The position numbers were made by a program, and so were the translations under genes. Under the pieces are notes generated by a model. The model made no database searches. It had not been told where the DNA came from and saw nothing but the letters and a program-made list of their open reading frames with translations. Below are positions 7,979 to 16,963 of a DNA stretch of 38,654 nucleotides, piece after piece (within the stretch, counting starts at the first letter, position 1; the number at the start of each line of letters is the position of its first letter). Origin of the DNA: Verrucomicrobiales bacterium (lineage in GTDB: Bacteria > Verrucomicrobiota > Verrucomicrobiia > Verrucomicrobiales > DEV007); the NCBI GenBank assembly GCA_002726915.1, contig PBSY01000025.1:1-38654 (forward strand), in the 5' to 3' direction.

Positions 7979-8797
7979 TTGAAGGCTTCCAGACCCCAGA
8001 ACCGCTTTGCTTTGATCCTGGCCATTGCCGGGTTCCTAATTGTCGGCTGTAAAACGCCGATGGGCCTGAAGAAAGGACGCGAAAATCCGCTAGCTCACGT
8101 TGAAAGCCCTCAACGCAATGCCGCGGGCCTTGCTGCACCCTCTTGGAATAGCGCGGGAAGCAGAAATCTACCCGCTTCGGTGGGGTTCAGAGATTCTTAT
8201 TACAAGGTAGAAACTAGCCTACCTTTCATTGCTCTCACCTTTGATGACGGCCCGCATCCTTTAAACACGCCGCGGCTCCTTGATATCCTCAAAAAGCGCA
8301 ACATAAAAGCAACTTTCTATGTTGTAGCAACCAACGCTCGCGCCTATCCCGAAATTATGCGTCGCATTATTGCTGAGGGGCATGAGATCGGAAACCACAC
8401 CGTAACTCACAGTAATCTTACTACGATGTCAGCAGCCGGCGTTCGAAAAGAACTGATTGATGCCCATGAAAGTATCGTCGCTACAACTGGTGTCGCGCCC
8501 CGCACCATGCGTCCGCCCTACGGTGCAATCACCTCTGCTCAGAAAAAGTGGATACGCGAGGAGTTCGGATACCCGTCTATCCTTTGGTCTGTGGACCCCG
8601 AGGACTGGAAGAAACCGGGTTCTTCAGTGGTGACCAGCCGATTAGTACGGGGAGCGTCACCGGGAGGAATCCTACTCGTTCACGACATTCACGCTCCCTC
8701 GATCGATGCCATCCCATCCGCCGTCGACCAGATACTAGCGAGGGGCTATCAATTCGTTACGGTCACTCAGTTGCTTGCAACGGACGGCAAAGGTTGA
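7979..8797 (+). CDS. polysaccharide deacetylase (NodB domain), predicted lipoprotein
   Basis: This carbohydrate esterase family 4 protein (272 residues) would remove acetyl groups from N-acetylated glycans, possibly peptidoglycan, outside the cytoplasm. The signal peptide ends in a lipobox (IVGC, Cys24), so it should be lipid-anchored. The NodB core shows TFDDG (87-91), the metal-binding NHTVTH (H140, H144), RPPYG (178-182), DPEDW (206-210) and LVHD with His235, so all expected catalytic elements are present. The start must be TTG at 7979: the frame is closed by TAA at 7952-7954 and has no other ATG/GTG/TTG before the signal peptide. It lies 73 nt after mtnP. The substrate cannot be told from sequence. 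Confidence 0.88.
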   Translation: MKASRPQNRFALILAIAGFLIVGCKTPMGLKKGRENPLAHVESPQRNAAGLAAPSWNSAGSRNLPASVGFRDSYYKVETSLPFIALTFDDGPHPLNTPRLLDILKKRNIKATFYVVATNARAYPEIMRRIIAEGHEIGNHTVTHSNLTTMSAAGVRKELIDAHESIVATTGVAPRTMRPPYGAITSAQKKWIREEFGYPSILWSVDPEDWKKPGSSVVTSRLVRGASPGGILLVHDIHAPSIDAIPSAVDQILARGYQFVTVTQLLATDGKG

Positions 8798-8803
8798 CCC
8801 ATC

Positions 8804-8890
8804 GTTCCCTAAGGAACCCTTAAGCTCTCGGAGTCAAGAAACCTCGTTGAGGCCAGGCGTCCACCAACGACCTCTCGATGGAGCAGGTCG
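8804..8890. repeat. two short inverted repeats between convergent gene ends
   Basis: GTTCC-CTAA-GGAAC (8804-8817) lies just after the deacetylase stop, and CGACCT/AGGTCG (8868-8873 and 8885-8890, 11-nt loop) lies before the ftsH stop. Either could slow or end transcription of the two convergent genes, but no T-tract follows. Confidence 0.25.
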
Positions 8891-8914
8891 ATGGCAGTCT
8901 GCTAACCTCACCTT

Positions 8915-10972
8915 TCAGGCGCCGGCCGGGGCCAATTCACCCGGAAAGTCATCTCCGTGATTTTTCTCTTCCTCGCTAACCTGAGGTTGCTTCGAATCAG
9001 CTTCTTCGGGCAAGTCTGGAGGAGTTGGAGCCGTCGGTGGGTTTTGGATTTCACCATGCTCCATAATCTCATTTACGTGAGATCCATCGAGAGTCTCATA
9101 CTCCAGAAGAGCCTGAGCGATCGCTTCAAGTTTATCGCGGTTCTCGGTAAGAAGACGAGTTGCTTCAGAATAAGCCTCGTCCGTTAGGCTCCGCACTTCG
9201 TCATCAATCTGCTGAGCCGTGGCCTCCGAATAGTTTCGCGGCGAGGAGATGTCTCTTGCCAAAAACACTTCGCCTTGCCCCTCACCATATTCAATCATGC
9301 CAAGCTTTTCGCTCATTCCCCAATTACAAACCATTTTGCGGGCGATCTCACTCGCTTGTCGGATATCTCCTGCTGCTCCGTTAGTCACGTCGCCAAAAAC
9401 CAGTTCCTCCGCAACTCGACCGCCCATGATGAGAATGAGCCGGTCAAGGAGATACTTTTTCTTGTAACTGTGCTTGTCCTCCACCGGCAAATACATCGTC
9501 ACCCCGAGAGCAGGCCCACGCGGAATGATGCTCACCTTGTGAACGGGATCAGTGTCCTTGACAACCATTCCTAAGAGCGCGTGACCGGCCTCGTGGTAGG
9601 CGGTGAGCTTCTTCTCATCTTCGCTCAAGGCTAAGCTGCGCCGCTCTTTGCCCCAACGCACTTTGTCACGAGCCTCTTCCAATTCGGCCGTGGTGATGCC
9701 TTTTAACCCTTTTCGAGCAGCCAGCAAGGCTGCCTCGTTGATCACATTGGCCAACTCAGCGCCGGAGTAACCGGGCGTTCCACGGGCGATCACTCCCATG
9801 TCGACTCCTTCTGCAAGCTTCACGCTCTTCGCGTGAACGCCGAGGATCTCCTCACGGCCTTTCACATCCGGAAGGCTTACGGTAATTTCACGGTCAAACC
9901 GGCCCGGGCGCAACAGGGCCGGGTCAAGGACATCCGGCCGGTTTGTTGCCGCAATAATAATGACCCCTTCTTGGGTATCGAATCCATCCATCTCCACAAG
10001 CAGAGCATTCAGGGTCTGCTCTCTCTCATCGTGTCCACCGCCAAGGCCATGACCGCGGTGACGACCTACTGCATCGATCTCATCGATAAAGATCAGGCAG
10101 GGAGCGTTTTTTTTGCCCTGCTCAAACATGTCGCGAACGCGAGAAGCTCCCACGCCAACGAACATCTCAACGAAGTCAGAACCACTAATCGAGAAAAACG
10201 GGACATCGGCCTCGCCAGCAATAGCACGAGCGAGAAGCGTCTTCCCCGTCCCGGGAGGTCCCACCATAAGCACACCCTTCGGAATACGCCCCCCGAGGCG
10301 CTGAAATTTCTTTGGATCACGCAGGTATTCTACAATTTCCCAAACCTCATCTTTTGCCTCTTCGACACCGGCGACATCTTTAAAAGTCACCTTCTTTTTG
10401 TCCATAGCCATCAATTTGGCCTTGCTCTTGCCAAAGCTCATTGCCCCTTTCCCAGCGGCTTTGATCTGATGACGGAAGAGAAAGTAGAGAAGAATGAGAA
10501 GGAAGAAAACAGGGAGATAAAAGGACATTAGCATCATACCAAGACCGTCGCTCTCTGTAGGGAGGTCGGCGATCTCGAGATTTTTGGCAGCCAGCGCGGA
10601 TTTTAAATCATCGCCCACGTAGTCGAGAATGACGGGAGCGGAAAAAGACCGAAATTTCTCACCACTGTTTTCGTCCGGATTTTCGACCTCATACCAGCCC
10701 TCAAGGTATTGCTTAGCGCTGCCATCTTTTTGCACCAGCTTCAAAACGTGAGGAGGTTTCAGACCGGAATCAACGTGAATCCTGTCGTCAGCGAGCAGAT
10801 CCTTGAATTCGGCGAAGGTAATTAGGCGAGACGAATCGGCAGCTGATTTTGACCAGATCGCGAGGCCAAACAGCCCCATTGCCACAAACAGCAGAATCAA
10901 TCCTTTCCAGTTGAATCCACCTTCACCGCCGCTTTGGCGCTGATTATTATTGTCGGGCTCTTCGTTTTGCAT
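8915..10972 (-). CDS. ftsH: ATP-dependent zinc metalloprotease FtsH
   Basis: This membrane-anchored AAA+ protease would degrade misfolded membrane proteins and regulators, usually including LpxC. With the chosen ATG it is 685 residues: TM1 about 24-41, an extracytoplasmic domain, TM2 about 147-166, Walker A GPPGTGKT (238-245), Walker B LIFIDEID (293-300), second region of homology near 341-361, and the zinc site HEAGH (460-464) with Asp536 in AAGDIRQA. The C-terminal tail is Pro/Glu-rich. The frame is open upstream to a GTG at 11053, but those 27 codons resemble no FtsH N-terminus and cover a perfect dyad at 11006-11024, so I prefer ATG at 10972. It is divergent from the ECF sigma gene. Confidence 0.96.
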   Translation of the reverse strand: MQNEEPDNNNQRQSGGEGGFNWKGLILLFVAMGLFGLAIWSKSAADSSRLITFAEFKDLLADDRIHVDSGLKPPHVLKLVQKDGSAKQYLEGWYEVENPDENSGEKFRSFSAPVILDYVGDDLKSALAAKNLEIADLPTESDGLGMMLMSFYLPVFFLLILLYFLFRHQIKAAGKGAMSFGKSKAKLMAMDKKKVTFKDVAGVEEAKDEVWEIVEYLRDPKKFQRLGGRIPKGVLMVGPPGTGKTLLARAIAGEADVPFFSISGSDFVEMFVGVGASRVRDMFEQGKKNAPCLIFIDEIDAVGRHRGHGLGGGHDEREQTLNALLVEMDGFDTQEGVIIIAATNRPDVLDPALLRPGRFDREITVSLPDVKGREEILGVHAKSVKLAEGVDMGVIARGTPGYSGAELANVINEAALLAARKGLKGITTAELEEARDKVRWGKERRSLALSEDEKKLTAYHEAGHALLGMVVKDTDPVHKVSIIPRGPALGVTMYLPVEDKHSYKKKYLLDRLILIMGGRVAEELVFGDVTNGAAGDIRQASEIARKMVCNWGMSEKLGMIEYGEGQGEVFLARDISSPRNYSEATAQQIDDEVRSLTDEAYSEATRLLTENRDKLEAIAQALLEYETLDGSHVNEIMEHGEIQNPPTAPTPPDLPEEADSKQPQVSEEEKNHGDDFPGELAPAGA

Positions 10973-11005
10973 GGAGTCGGTCAGTTGAGGAATGAAGCAT
11001 TTGTG

Positions 11006-11024
11006 GGATTGGACAGCCCAATCC
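11006..11024. promoter_or_regulatory. perfect dyad upstream of ftsH, possible operator
   Basis: GGATTGG (11006-11012) and CCAATCC (11018-11024) flank a 5-nt spacer, 33 nt upstream of the ftsH ATG. It does not match the CIRCE element. It could be a repressor site or a leader hairpin. Confidence 0.4.
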
Positions 11025-11161
11025 GGCAAACTTAACACACGCCTGTGAGGCACGCAATGTCAGCATATGGCCGGTTCTAGGGTCTTCTTTAAAGGTTACG
11101 TTCGAAGCAAGGGTCTCATTGGCTCAAAGGCGATTTTATTCAAAAAAATGGAGCCCCCTTA

Positions 11162-11178
11162 CTGAGACGCTGTCTCAG
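11162..11178. promoter_or_regulatory. perfect dyad between ftsH and the sigma-factor gene
   Basis: CTGAGAC (11162-11168) and GTCTCAG (11172-11178) flank GCT. It sits about 55 nt upstream of the sigma gene's predicted -35 box and 190 nt upstream of ftsH. No T-tract follows, and both genes point away, so an operator is more likely than a terminator. Confidence 0.4.
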
Positions 11179-11232
11179 GTGAGCCTTGCTTATTTCGAAT
11201 CTGCTTTTTATTAGAAATTCTAATTATCTTTT

Positions 11233-11261
11233 TTGTTGAGCAGTATTTAACCCTGTATAAG
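11233..11261 (+). promoter_or_regulatory. candidate promoter of the ECF sigma gene
   Basis: TTGTTG (11233-11238) and TATAAG (11256-11261) are spaced by 17 nt in A/T-rich DNA. The -10 ends 10 nt before the ATG at 11272, which allows only a very short leader. Confidence 0.4.
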
Positions 11262-11271
11262 TTAAGTTTAT

Positions 11272-11862
11272 ATGAAGGCGTTACCCCAACCCAAACCTGC
11301 CTATGACGACACGGCAGACGCAGCCCTATTGCAGGCAATAGCTAACGGAGACCGCAAGAGTTTTCGGAAATTGTATGACCGTTACGACGGTCTCCTCTTC
11401 ACCACGATCGACAAAGTATTAAACGGTCGTGAAGACTCTGAGGAGGTTCTCCAGGAGGTCATGGGATCTCTTTGGCGCAAAGCTCATTTATACCATTCGA
11501 CTCGTGGTCGCCCTGTCACCTGGCTTGCATCGATGGCCAGGAATCGAGCGATCGACCGACTCCGATCCAAGCAGCGACTCGCCCGACTGAAGTCTGCCTA
11601 CACGGACGAAATCGTCGTCATCCCTCGAGGAGCTGCGGGAATCAGCGGACCGGAAGCGGCAGCTCGCCGGGATACCTGCCAGAATGTTCGTTCAGCGATC
11701 ATGGAGCTCACCGACGTCCAGAGAGAGGCAATCGAAAAGGTCTATTTCGAAGGGCTCACGCAACAACAAATCGCCGATCAACTCGGGGAGCCCTTGGGCA
11801 CCGTCAAAGCACGAGTCAGACGCGGCTTGGCCAAGTTGCGCCAGACGGTCAAGCCTGCCTGA
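11272..11862 (+). CDS. ECF-family RNA polymerase sigma factor
   Basis: This 196-residue group 4 (ECF) sigma factor would direct RNA polymerase to a stress- or envelope-related regulon. Region 2 (about 30-95) holds FRKLYDRYDGLLF, EEVLQEVMGSLW and the -10-recognition helix with TWLASMARNRAIDRLR. Region 4 (about 138-190) holds LTDVQREAIEKVYFEGL, a helix-turn-helix with QQQIADQLGEPLGTVKARV, and RRGLAKLR. The order and length resemble SigK-like ECFs. No anti-sigma or membrane sensor gene is next to it: RNase PH follows on the opposite strand 31 nt away and ftsH lies on the other side, so its control is not evident. The ATG is the only start before region 2. Confidence 0.9.
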   Translation: MKALPQPKPAYDDTADAALLQAIANGDRKSFRKLYDRYDGLLFTTIDKVLNGREDSEEVLQEVMGSLWRKAHLYHSTRGRPVTWLASMARNRAIDRLRSKQRLARLKSAYTDEIVVIPRGAAGISGPEAAARRDTCQNVRSAIMELTDVQREAIEKVYFEGLTQQQIADQLGEPLGTVKARVRRGLAKLRQTVKPA

Positions 11863-11893
11863 TTCAAATCGACCGCGACTCCTAGAGGACGCC

Positions 11894-12661
11894 TTACTCA
11901 AGACGCGTCAACAAATCAACATTGGCTGTTGGGTCGAATAGGCCCAGCGCCTCGTTCTGCTTTTCGACGATTGTAGCGATGCCCTGCTTACTGTAGCGAA
12001 GCATCTCCAGCATCTGCTCCTCTGTAAAAGTGGCTTCCTCGCCGCTCCCCTGCATCTCAATCAGCTCAAAGTCCGAGGTCATCGCGTAGTTGAAGTCAAC
12101 GCTTGCATCCTTGTCTTCATGGTAGTTCAAATCGAGGCGACTCTCCCCTTCCCAAATACCCGCGCTCACAGCAGCCGCCAAACGATCCATCGGTGAAGCG
12201 TCGAGCTTATTCACAGCCACAAAACGCTGAAAAGCCATTTCAACGGCAATGCATGCACCGGTGATTGAGGCGGTTCGGGTTCCCCCGTCAGCACGAAGCA
12301 CGTCGCAGTCCACCCAAAGAGTACGCTGGCCCAATTTTTTTAAATCCACTACAGCTCGTAGACTCCGCCCGATGAGTCGCTGAATCTCAGAACTTCTACC
12401 ATCCAACTTGCCGCGCGAGATATCTCTCGGTTTCCGCTGTAGAGTCGAATAAGGCAGCATGCTATATTCTGCCGTCAGCCAACCACCGGCAACATTCTGA
12501 TGCATCATCCAGCGCGGCACTCCCCTTTCAAGCATTGCGCTGCAGATTACCTGCGTTTCTCCGAAGCTCACGAGCACACTGCCATGAGCGAGCGGTGCAA
12601 TATCAAGTTGGAAGGAGACTTCCCTGAGTTGGTCATTGGCGCGGCCATCAATTCTGTTCAT
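11894..12661 (-). CDS. rph: ribonuclease PH
   Basis: This phosphate-dependent 3'-5' exoribonuclease trims tRNA 3' ends in the cytosol as a hexamer. The 255 residues match the family throughout: RIDGRANDQLREV (3-15), GSVLVSFGETQVICSA (27-42), AEYSMLPYST (64-73), the phosphate-site segment LDGRSSEIQRLIGRSLR (86-102), and DCDVLRADGGTRTASITGA (118-136). The C-terminal part contains SAGIWEG, DLNYHED, and FTEEQMLEML, all typical. The length is slightly above the usual 238-245. It converges on the sigma gene with a 31-nt gap and diverges from lpxK. Confidence 0.95.
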   Translation of the reverse strand: MNRIDGRANDQLREVSFQLDIAPLAHGSVLVSFGETQVICSAMLERGVPRWMMHQNVAGGWLTAEYSMLPYSTLQRKPRDISRGKLDGRSSEIQRLIGRSLRAVVDLKKLGQRTLWVDCDVLRADGGTRTASITGACIAVEMAFQRFVAVNKLDASPMDRLAAAVSAGIWEGESRLDLNYHEDKDASVDFNYAMTSDFELIEMQGSGEEATFTEEQMLEMLRYSKQGIATIVEKQNEALGLFDPTANVDLLTRLE

Positions 12662-12778
12662 GCTTAAGGAATTGGTCTAATAGCGACCAAATTGCAACCG
12701 TTCACATTCACAGTTGCTTCTGGGCACAATTCATTCACCATAAATCTCCTTCGCGAAATTGCGGCGAGATCCTCTCAA

Positions 12779-13969
12779 ATGGGGCAAACCACGGAAAAAC
12801 TGGAACAGTTCGCCATCGACGTCATTCTTGACCGTCGCAAGGGTGTTCGTGCCTCCATGCTAAGGGGATTTCTGGCTTCCATGTCGAAGCTATACGTCGG
12901 AGTAGTAAACCTCCGACTCTGGCTTTACCGAAACCGGCTTCTCCGAGAGCGAAACCTCGGCTGTCTCGTTGTCAGTATCGGCAACCTCACCGTCGGTGGC
13001 ACCGGTAAAACTCCGGTCGTAGAGAAATTTGCGCGATCACTCCAAGATGGAGGCCGGCGCGTCGCCATTCTCAGCCGCGGATACAAATCGGTAAAGGAGC
13101 CTTTCCTCAAGCGTCTTGCCGGTAAGATTCAAGGCAAGAACGAGATCGATCCTCCGCGAGTGGTCAGCGACGGCAAATCTCTACTCCTCGATTCCAAAAC
13201 CGCCGGCGACGAACCTTACATGCTTGCTGCTAACCTCAAGGATGTTCCTGTTGTCGTCGACAAGGACAGGGTAAAAAGCGGTAAGCACGCTATCGCTGAA
13301 CTAAACTGCGATACGCTCATTCTTGACGACGGCCTCCAATACTTGCGCCTCAAGCATCGGCTCGATATCGTTCTCATCGACCGCTGGCATCCTTTTGGAA
13401 CCGAGCGCCTCCTTCCCCGGGGCACCCTGCGCGAACCTCCACGCAATCTGAAGCGAGCGTCCTACATTTTTATCACCAAATGTAACGGTGAGCCTAACAA
13501 TGAACTCATCGAACGTATTCGTCTCTACAACCGCACCGCGGAAATCATCGAGTGCGAACACCGTCCAAGATATTTGCAACACATTGAAACCCGCGAAACG
13601 CGACCACTTTCCGATCTAAAGGGAACCAGGGTCGGAACGGTCAGCGCTATTGCTGTTCCCGAAAGTTTTGAAGATGGCATCGGTAAGCTCGGAGCCAATA
13701 TTGAAGCGTCTTGCCGATTTACTGACCACCACCGTTTCACCGAGCAAGAAATCATTTCTTTCATTAATTGCTGTATCGAATCTGGTGTCGATATGATTGT
13801 AACAACGGAGAAAGACGCGGTGCGATTCCCCCGCCTCGGGCGTATGGATGTTCCTATCTACTTTCTGCGAGTCGAAATCGGTATCCTCAGCAACGAAGAA
13901 AGCTTTGATCATTGTATCAATCGAATCTGCCAGCCTCGTGAAACGATCCCGGCCCGCAACTTCTTCTAA
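12779..13969 (+). CDS. lpxK: tetraacyldisaccharide 4'-kinase (lipid A)
   Basis: LpxK phosphorylates the 4' position of the lipid A disaccharide precursor at the inner-membrane face. From the chosen ATG the protein is 396 residues. The first 60 form an extended, partly amphipathic N-terminus. Walker A is VGGTGKTP (72-79). LSRGYKS (98-104), GDEPYMLA (143-150), DDGLQ (183-187), [10 protein letters not shown] (211-220) and [10 protein letters not shown] near the C-terminus follow family order. An in-frame TTG at 12692 would add 29 residues and leave only 30 nt to the divergent rph. ATG at 12779 leaves 117 nt for two promoters, with TTGCTT...CATAAA boxes upstream. Its presence implies a lipid A-bearing outer membrane. 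Confidence 0.92.
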   Translation: MGQTTEKLEQFAIDVILDRRKGVRASMLRGFLASMSKLYVGVVNLRLWLYRNRLLRERNLGCLVVSIGNLTVGGTGKTPVVEKFARSLQDGGRRVAILSRGYKSVKEPFLKRLAGKIQGKNEIDPPRVVSDGKSLLLDSKTAGDEPYMLAANLKDVPVVVDKDRVKSGKHAIAELNCDTLILDDGLQYLRLKHRLDIVLIDRWHPFGTERLLPRGTLREPPRNLKRASYIFITKCNGEPNNELIERIRLYNRTAEIIECEHRPRYLQHIETRETRPLSDLKGTRVGTVSAIAVPESFEDGIGKLGANIEASCRFTDHHRFTEQEIISFINCCIESGVDMIVTTEKDAVRFPRLGRMDVPIYFLRVEIGILSNEESFDHCINRICQPRETIPARNFF

Positions 13970-13977
13970 AACACCCA

Positions 13978-14520
13978 ATGTTACATATCGCTGGCATCGT
14001 CGACAGCATCGACTGGGGAGCTACTGTGGATGTCATGATGTGGGGCATAATTGTTCTGCTGATTGTGATTGGATTCTTCGGAACAATCCTTCCCATCATT
14101 CCTGGTACGACACTGATCTTCACCGCCATGGTGATGCACTATTTCTGCTTCGAAATGGAAGGATCCGGCCTCACTTGGCAAAGCCTCGTCGTCATTACTC
14201 TACTCTATATTTCCTCGATCATTATCGACTGGTTCTCTGGAGCCATCGGAGCAAAATGGTTTGGCTCCAGTAAATGGGGTATCGCCGGGGCTCTAATCGG
14301 CGCCCTTTTTGGACTCTTCTTCGGAATTCCCGGACTGTTAATTGGACCCATCCTAGGAGTCTTTCTTTTTGAAATGATCTTCGCCAAGAAAGAAGTGAAG
14401 GAGGCCTCCAGCTCAACCATCGGCACCGTGGTCGGGGGTATTGCGGGAACTGTCATCCGCGTTCTCATTGCCCTTGCCATGATTACTTGTTATCTCACCG
14501 ACGTCTTTGTTTTTAATTAA
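13978..14520 (+). CDS. DUF456 family membrane protein
   Basis: A 180-residue integral membrane protein of the DUF456 family; the molecular function is unknown. Hydrophobic segments lie at about 19-38, 46-54, 69-92, 102-126 and 147-176. The glycine-rich stretch KWGIAGALIGALFGLFFGIPG, with the following GPILGVFLFEM, is the characteristic family core. The ATG lies 8 nt after the lpxK stop, so the two are probably cotranscribed. Two later methionines (Met20 and Met21 in VMMWGIIV) could give a shorter protein that starts right at TM1. Confidence 0.78.
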   Translation: MLHIAGIVDSIDWGATVDVMMWGIIVLLIVIGFFGTILPIIPGTTLIFTAMVMHYFCFEMEGSGLTWQSLVVITLLYISSIIIDWFSGAIGAKWFGSSKWGIAGALIGALFGLFFGIPGLLIGPILGVFLFEMIFAKKEVKEASSSTIGTVVGGIAGTVIRVLIALAMITCYLTDVFVFN

Positions 14521-14869
14521 TTAAAAACTGGCACATGAATCCAACATAAGACTCGCTGTTTGAGTGGGTTCATGGCATCACTCGAAACCCAGCTTATAGA
14601 GGACTTCAACCCTATTGAAGTGAGTTCGAACTTGTGATCCTCAGTGGTGGATTAGCCGGAGTCTTCCATGGGCAGAAGCTCGGTCAAAAATTTAAGTCAG
14701 TCGTTATCTCAGCAGGCAAGGCCGCCTTTATTTAGTGAGAGAATGAAATCAGGTCTCGGCCCCTGCCAGCGAAGCCTTGTCTGCGACAACGAAGATCACC
14801 TCTTCAGAATCATCACGTCAATGAACCTCATCAAAGTGTGACTTATGAATCTTCCCGCATTGACCGGAA
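14521..14869. other. 349-nt intergenic region rich in small palindromes, no supported gene
   Basis: This gap separates the convergent DUF456 and glycyl-tRNA synthetase genes. It contains the dyad ACTTCAA-N5-TTGAAGT (14603-14621), the palindrome AGTTCGAACT (14623-14632), and a bulged hairpin GTTTGAGTG/CACTCGAAAC (14558-14588). The bulged hairpin lies about 38 nt past the DUF456 stop and could act as its terminator. A 34-codon GTG-initiated frame ending at the TAG around 14736 looks coding-like but is too short to call. I see no RNA gene. Confidence 0.4.
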
Positions 14870-16453
14870 TCAGTGTATCCGGTCGAGCAGAAAATTGCGC
14901 AACTCTGCGATCGAGACACGCTCCTGCTCCATGGAATCGCGATGACGCAAAGTCACGGTGTCCTTAAGCTCTTCCCCTGACTCACCGAGAGTATCGAAAT
15001 CAATCGTGACACAGAACGGAGTTCCAACCTCGTCCTGGCGACGATAACGACGTCCAATTGCCGCCGTCTCATCATAAAAAACGGTCATGAATGGGGTCAG
15101 CATCTGCTGTATTTTGCGCGCTTTCTCAACCAACCCGGGTTTGTTTTTAAGCAACGGAAGAACCGCCACCTTAATCGGAGCCATACGGGGAGAGAACCTC
15201 ATTACGGTACGCACTTCCTCCTTACCTTTTTCGTCAGTCACCGTCTCTTCGTCGAAAGCTTCGCAGATCAATGCCAGAATCGTTCGATCACACCCAGCAC
15301 TTGGCTCCACGACGTGAGGAATCAGCTTTTCCTTGGTCTCGTCATCAAAGAAATCAAGCGGCTTGCCACTGCATTCCTTATGCTTCATCAAATCGTAATC
15401 GGTCCGATAAGCCACCCCTTCAAGCTCTTGGATACCGAACGGAAATTCGTATTCGATATCATAGGTCTTCTTGGAGTAGTGTGCCCGCTCGCCGTCCGGC
15501 ACGTCGAGAATGTGCAAATGTTCGCGCGGGATACCGATCTCCTCGTAAAACTTGAGACGGAGTTCGAGCCATTCATCAGTGAGGTCCATGCCTTCATCAG
15601 GACGGCAGAAGAATTCGATCTCCATCTGCTCGAACTCACGGGAGCGAAAAGTGTAGTTCCGCGGATTAATTTCGTTCCGAAACGACTTGCCGATTTGGGC
15701 AATACCGAAAGGTAACTTCACGCGATTCGTTTCCGCCACATTCTTGAACTGAGTGAAGATAGTCTGAGCGGTTTCTGGGCGCAGGTAAGCGACACTACTT
15801 TCATCACCATTCTCAGCCGAGGCTCCCATGTGGGTCTTGAACATGAGGTTAAACTCACGCGGCTCGGTCAGCAGCGAGCCATTTTCGGGATTAAACTGGG
15901 TCGTTCCCGCCACCTTCTCAGTTGACTCGTCCGCCAACTCGAGCTTCTTGGGAGAAATCTGCTTATCAGTCAGAAATTGCGCATAGTAAAGGCGAGCTGT
16001 CTTGCGGGCTTTATTCTCGTCCTGCCCCTCGGTCACGAGCACGGAATAGCCGCGATCGACCGACCATCCTGATTCTTCGTGAAATGCTCCAGCGTAGGAA
16101 TACACAACTCCATCCTGCGGCTCGATTTGATCGGCACGCAGGCGCGCCTTACTCAGGAGGCAGTCACACATCGGATCCGAGAATCCACCAACGTGTCCGG
16201 ATGCTTTCAACACTTCCTGATGGGTGAGGATAGATCCGTCCATCCCGAGAATATCTTCGCGCTCCTGCACATTTTTGCGCCACCAATACTCCTTGAGATT
16301 GCGCTTTAGCTCTGCGCCAAGCGGACCGTAGTCCCAGCAGCCATTGAGCCCGCCGTAGATTTCAGCAGATTGAAAAATGAAACCGCGGCGCTTACAAAGG
16401 CTCACAATTTTCTCCATCAGGACCGTATTTTTCTCGGAAGCTGCGTCGCTCAT
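14870..16453 (-). CDS. glyS: glycyl-tRNA synthetase, alpha2 (single-chain) type
   Basis: This class II aminoacyl-tRNA synthetase charges tRNA-Gly in the cytosol. At 527 residues it is the homodimeric, eukaryote/archaea/Firmicutes-like form, not the alpha2beta2 form of E. coli. Motif 1 is seen around GGLNGCWDYGPLGAELK (24-40). Motif 2 is around SFRNEINPRN with REFEQMEIEFF, and motif 3 contains EPSAGCDRTILALI. The anticodon-binding domain at the C-terminus includes APIKVAVLPL and the QDEVGTPFCVTIDFDTL region. It is divergent from rpmB. A TAAAAT box ends 7 nt before the ATG and no Shine-Dalgarno is visible. No T-box leader is present. Confidence 0.95.
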   Translation of the reverse strand: MSDAASEKNTVLMEKIVSLCKRRGFIFQSAEIYGGLNGCWDYGPLGAELKRNLKEYWWRKNVQEREDILGMDGSILTHQEVLKASGHVGGFSDPMCDCLLSKARLRADQIEPQDGVVYSYAGAFHEESGWSVDRGYSVLVTEGQDENKARKTARLYYAQFLTDKQISPKKLELADESTEKVAGTTQFNPENGSLLTEPREFNLMFKTHMGASAENGDESSVAYLRPETAQTIFTQFKNVAETNRVKLPFGIAQIGKSFRNEINPRNYTFRSREFEQMEIEFFCRPDEGMDLTDEWLELRLKFYEEIGIPREHLHILDVPDGERAHYSKKTYDIEYEFPFGIQELEGVAYRTDYDLMKHKECSGKPLDFFDDETKEKLIPHVVEPSAGCDRTILALICEAFDEETVTDEKGKEEVRTVMRFSPRMAPIKVAVLPLLKNKPGLVEKARKIQQMLTPFMTVFYDETAAIGRRYRRQDEVGTPFCVTIDFDTLGESGEELKDTVTLRHRDSMEQERVSIAELRNFLLDRIH

Positions 16454-16460
16454 AGTTCAG

Positions 16461-16466
16461 ATTTTA
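16461..16466 (-). promoter_or_regulatory. -10-like box 7 nt before the glyS start
   Basis: TAAAAT on the minus strand (5/6 match) is followed by 7 nt and the ATG at 16453. No good -35 is found at normal spacing (the nearest, GTGACG, is 20 nt away). Confidence 0.3.
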
Positions 16467-16674
16467 AAAATGCGGAACAACATAGCCGTCACACCCCATC
16501 CGCAAGGGGAAAGTATTTAAGAGGCCCAGCGAGCGACCTGAAATCGTCAATTGCCGATGATGCGGCTCAAACACCCGATTTTCCCTTGACCTCAACGGTT
16601 TTTCGATGAAATTGCCCGCCCTCGCTCGGGCGAGCCCCAAAATGTGGGACACGAACCTTCAACGGACCGTTTAT

Positions 16675-16938
16675 ATGGCTAGAACTTGTAAAATTACTGG
16701 TGCAAAAGTTACCTCCGGACGTCGCATCCACCGCAGTGGTAAAGCGAAGAAAAAGGGAGGAATCGGCCGTCACGTAACGAAGACCGTCAAACGCCAGTTC
16801 AAGCCCAATCTTCGTCAGAAGCGTATTTGGGTTCCTGAGCTGGGGCGCTACGTCCGCGTGAAAGTGAGTGCCCGTGGACTCAAGACCATCGACAAGAACG
16901 GCGCTTACAATACCCTCAAGAAAGCTGGACTTATTTAA
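16675..16938 (+). CDS. rpmB: 50S ribosomal protein L28
   Basis: This 87-residue structural protein of the large ribosomal subunit begins MARTCKITGAK and contains SGRRIHRSGKAKK, KRQFKPNLRQKRIWVPE and VSARGLKTIDKNG, all L28 hallmarks. It has no CxxC zinc pairs, so it is the zinc-free form. An in-frame ATG at 16606 would add 23 unrelated residues, so the start at 16675 is chosen. The leader holds a small hairpin CTCGC-TCGG-GCGAG (16621-16634). The next gene starts 26 nt downstream. Confidence 0.96.
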   Translation: MARTCKITGAKVTSGRRIHRSGKAKKKGGIGRHVTKTVKRQFKPNLRQKRIWVPELGRYVRVKVSARGLKTIDKNGAYNTLKKAGLI

Positions 16939-16963
16939 GTCCTCTTGGCAGAAACGGTGTCGG

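Noticed and set aside
9833..10531. 232-codon open frame antisense to ftsH (plus strand)
   Set aside because: It lies entirely opposite a strongly conserved gene and encodes no recognisable domain; a composition shadow.
11006..11024. CIRCE heat-shock element upstream of ftsH
   Set aside because: The dyad sequence and spacer differ from TTAGCACTC-N9-GAGTGCTAA.
10970..11053. GTG-initiated 27-codon extension of FtsH
   Set aside because: The added residues match no FtsH N-terminus and cover a perfect dyad; the ATG at 10972 gives a normal short cytosolic start before TM1.
16606..16674. 23-codon extension of L28
   Set aside because: L28 begins at MARTCKITG; the extension has no family similarity.
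16454..16674. Possible T-box or other riboswitch upstream of glyS or rpmB
   Set aside because: No T-box bulge motif or specifier loop; only a small 5-bp hairpin is present in the rpmB leader.
16868..16963. Upstream start of the UreF-like gene
   Set aside because: The extra codons are rpmB DNA read in another frame.
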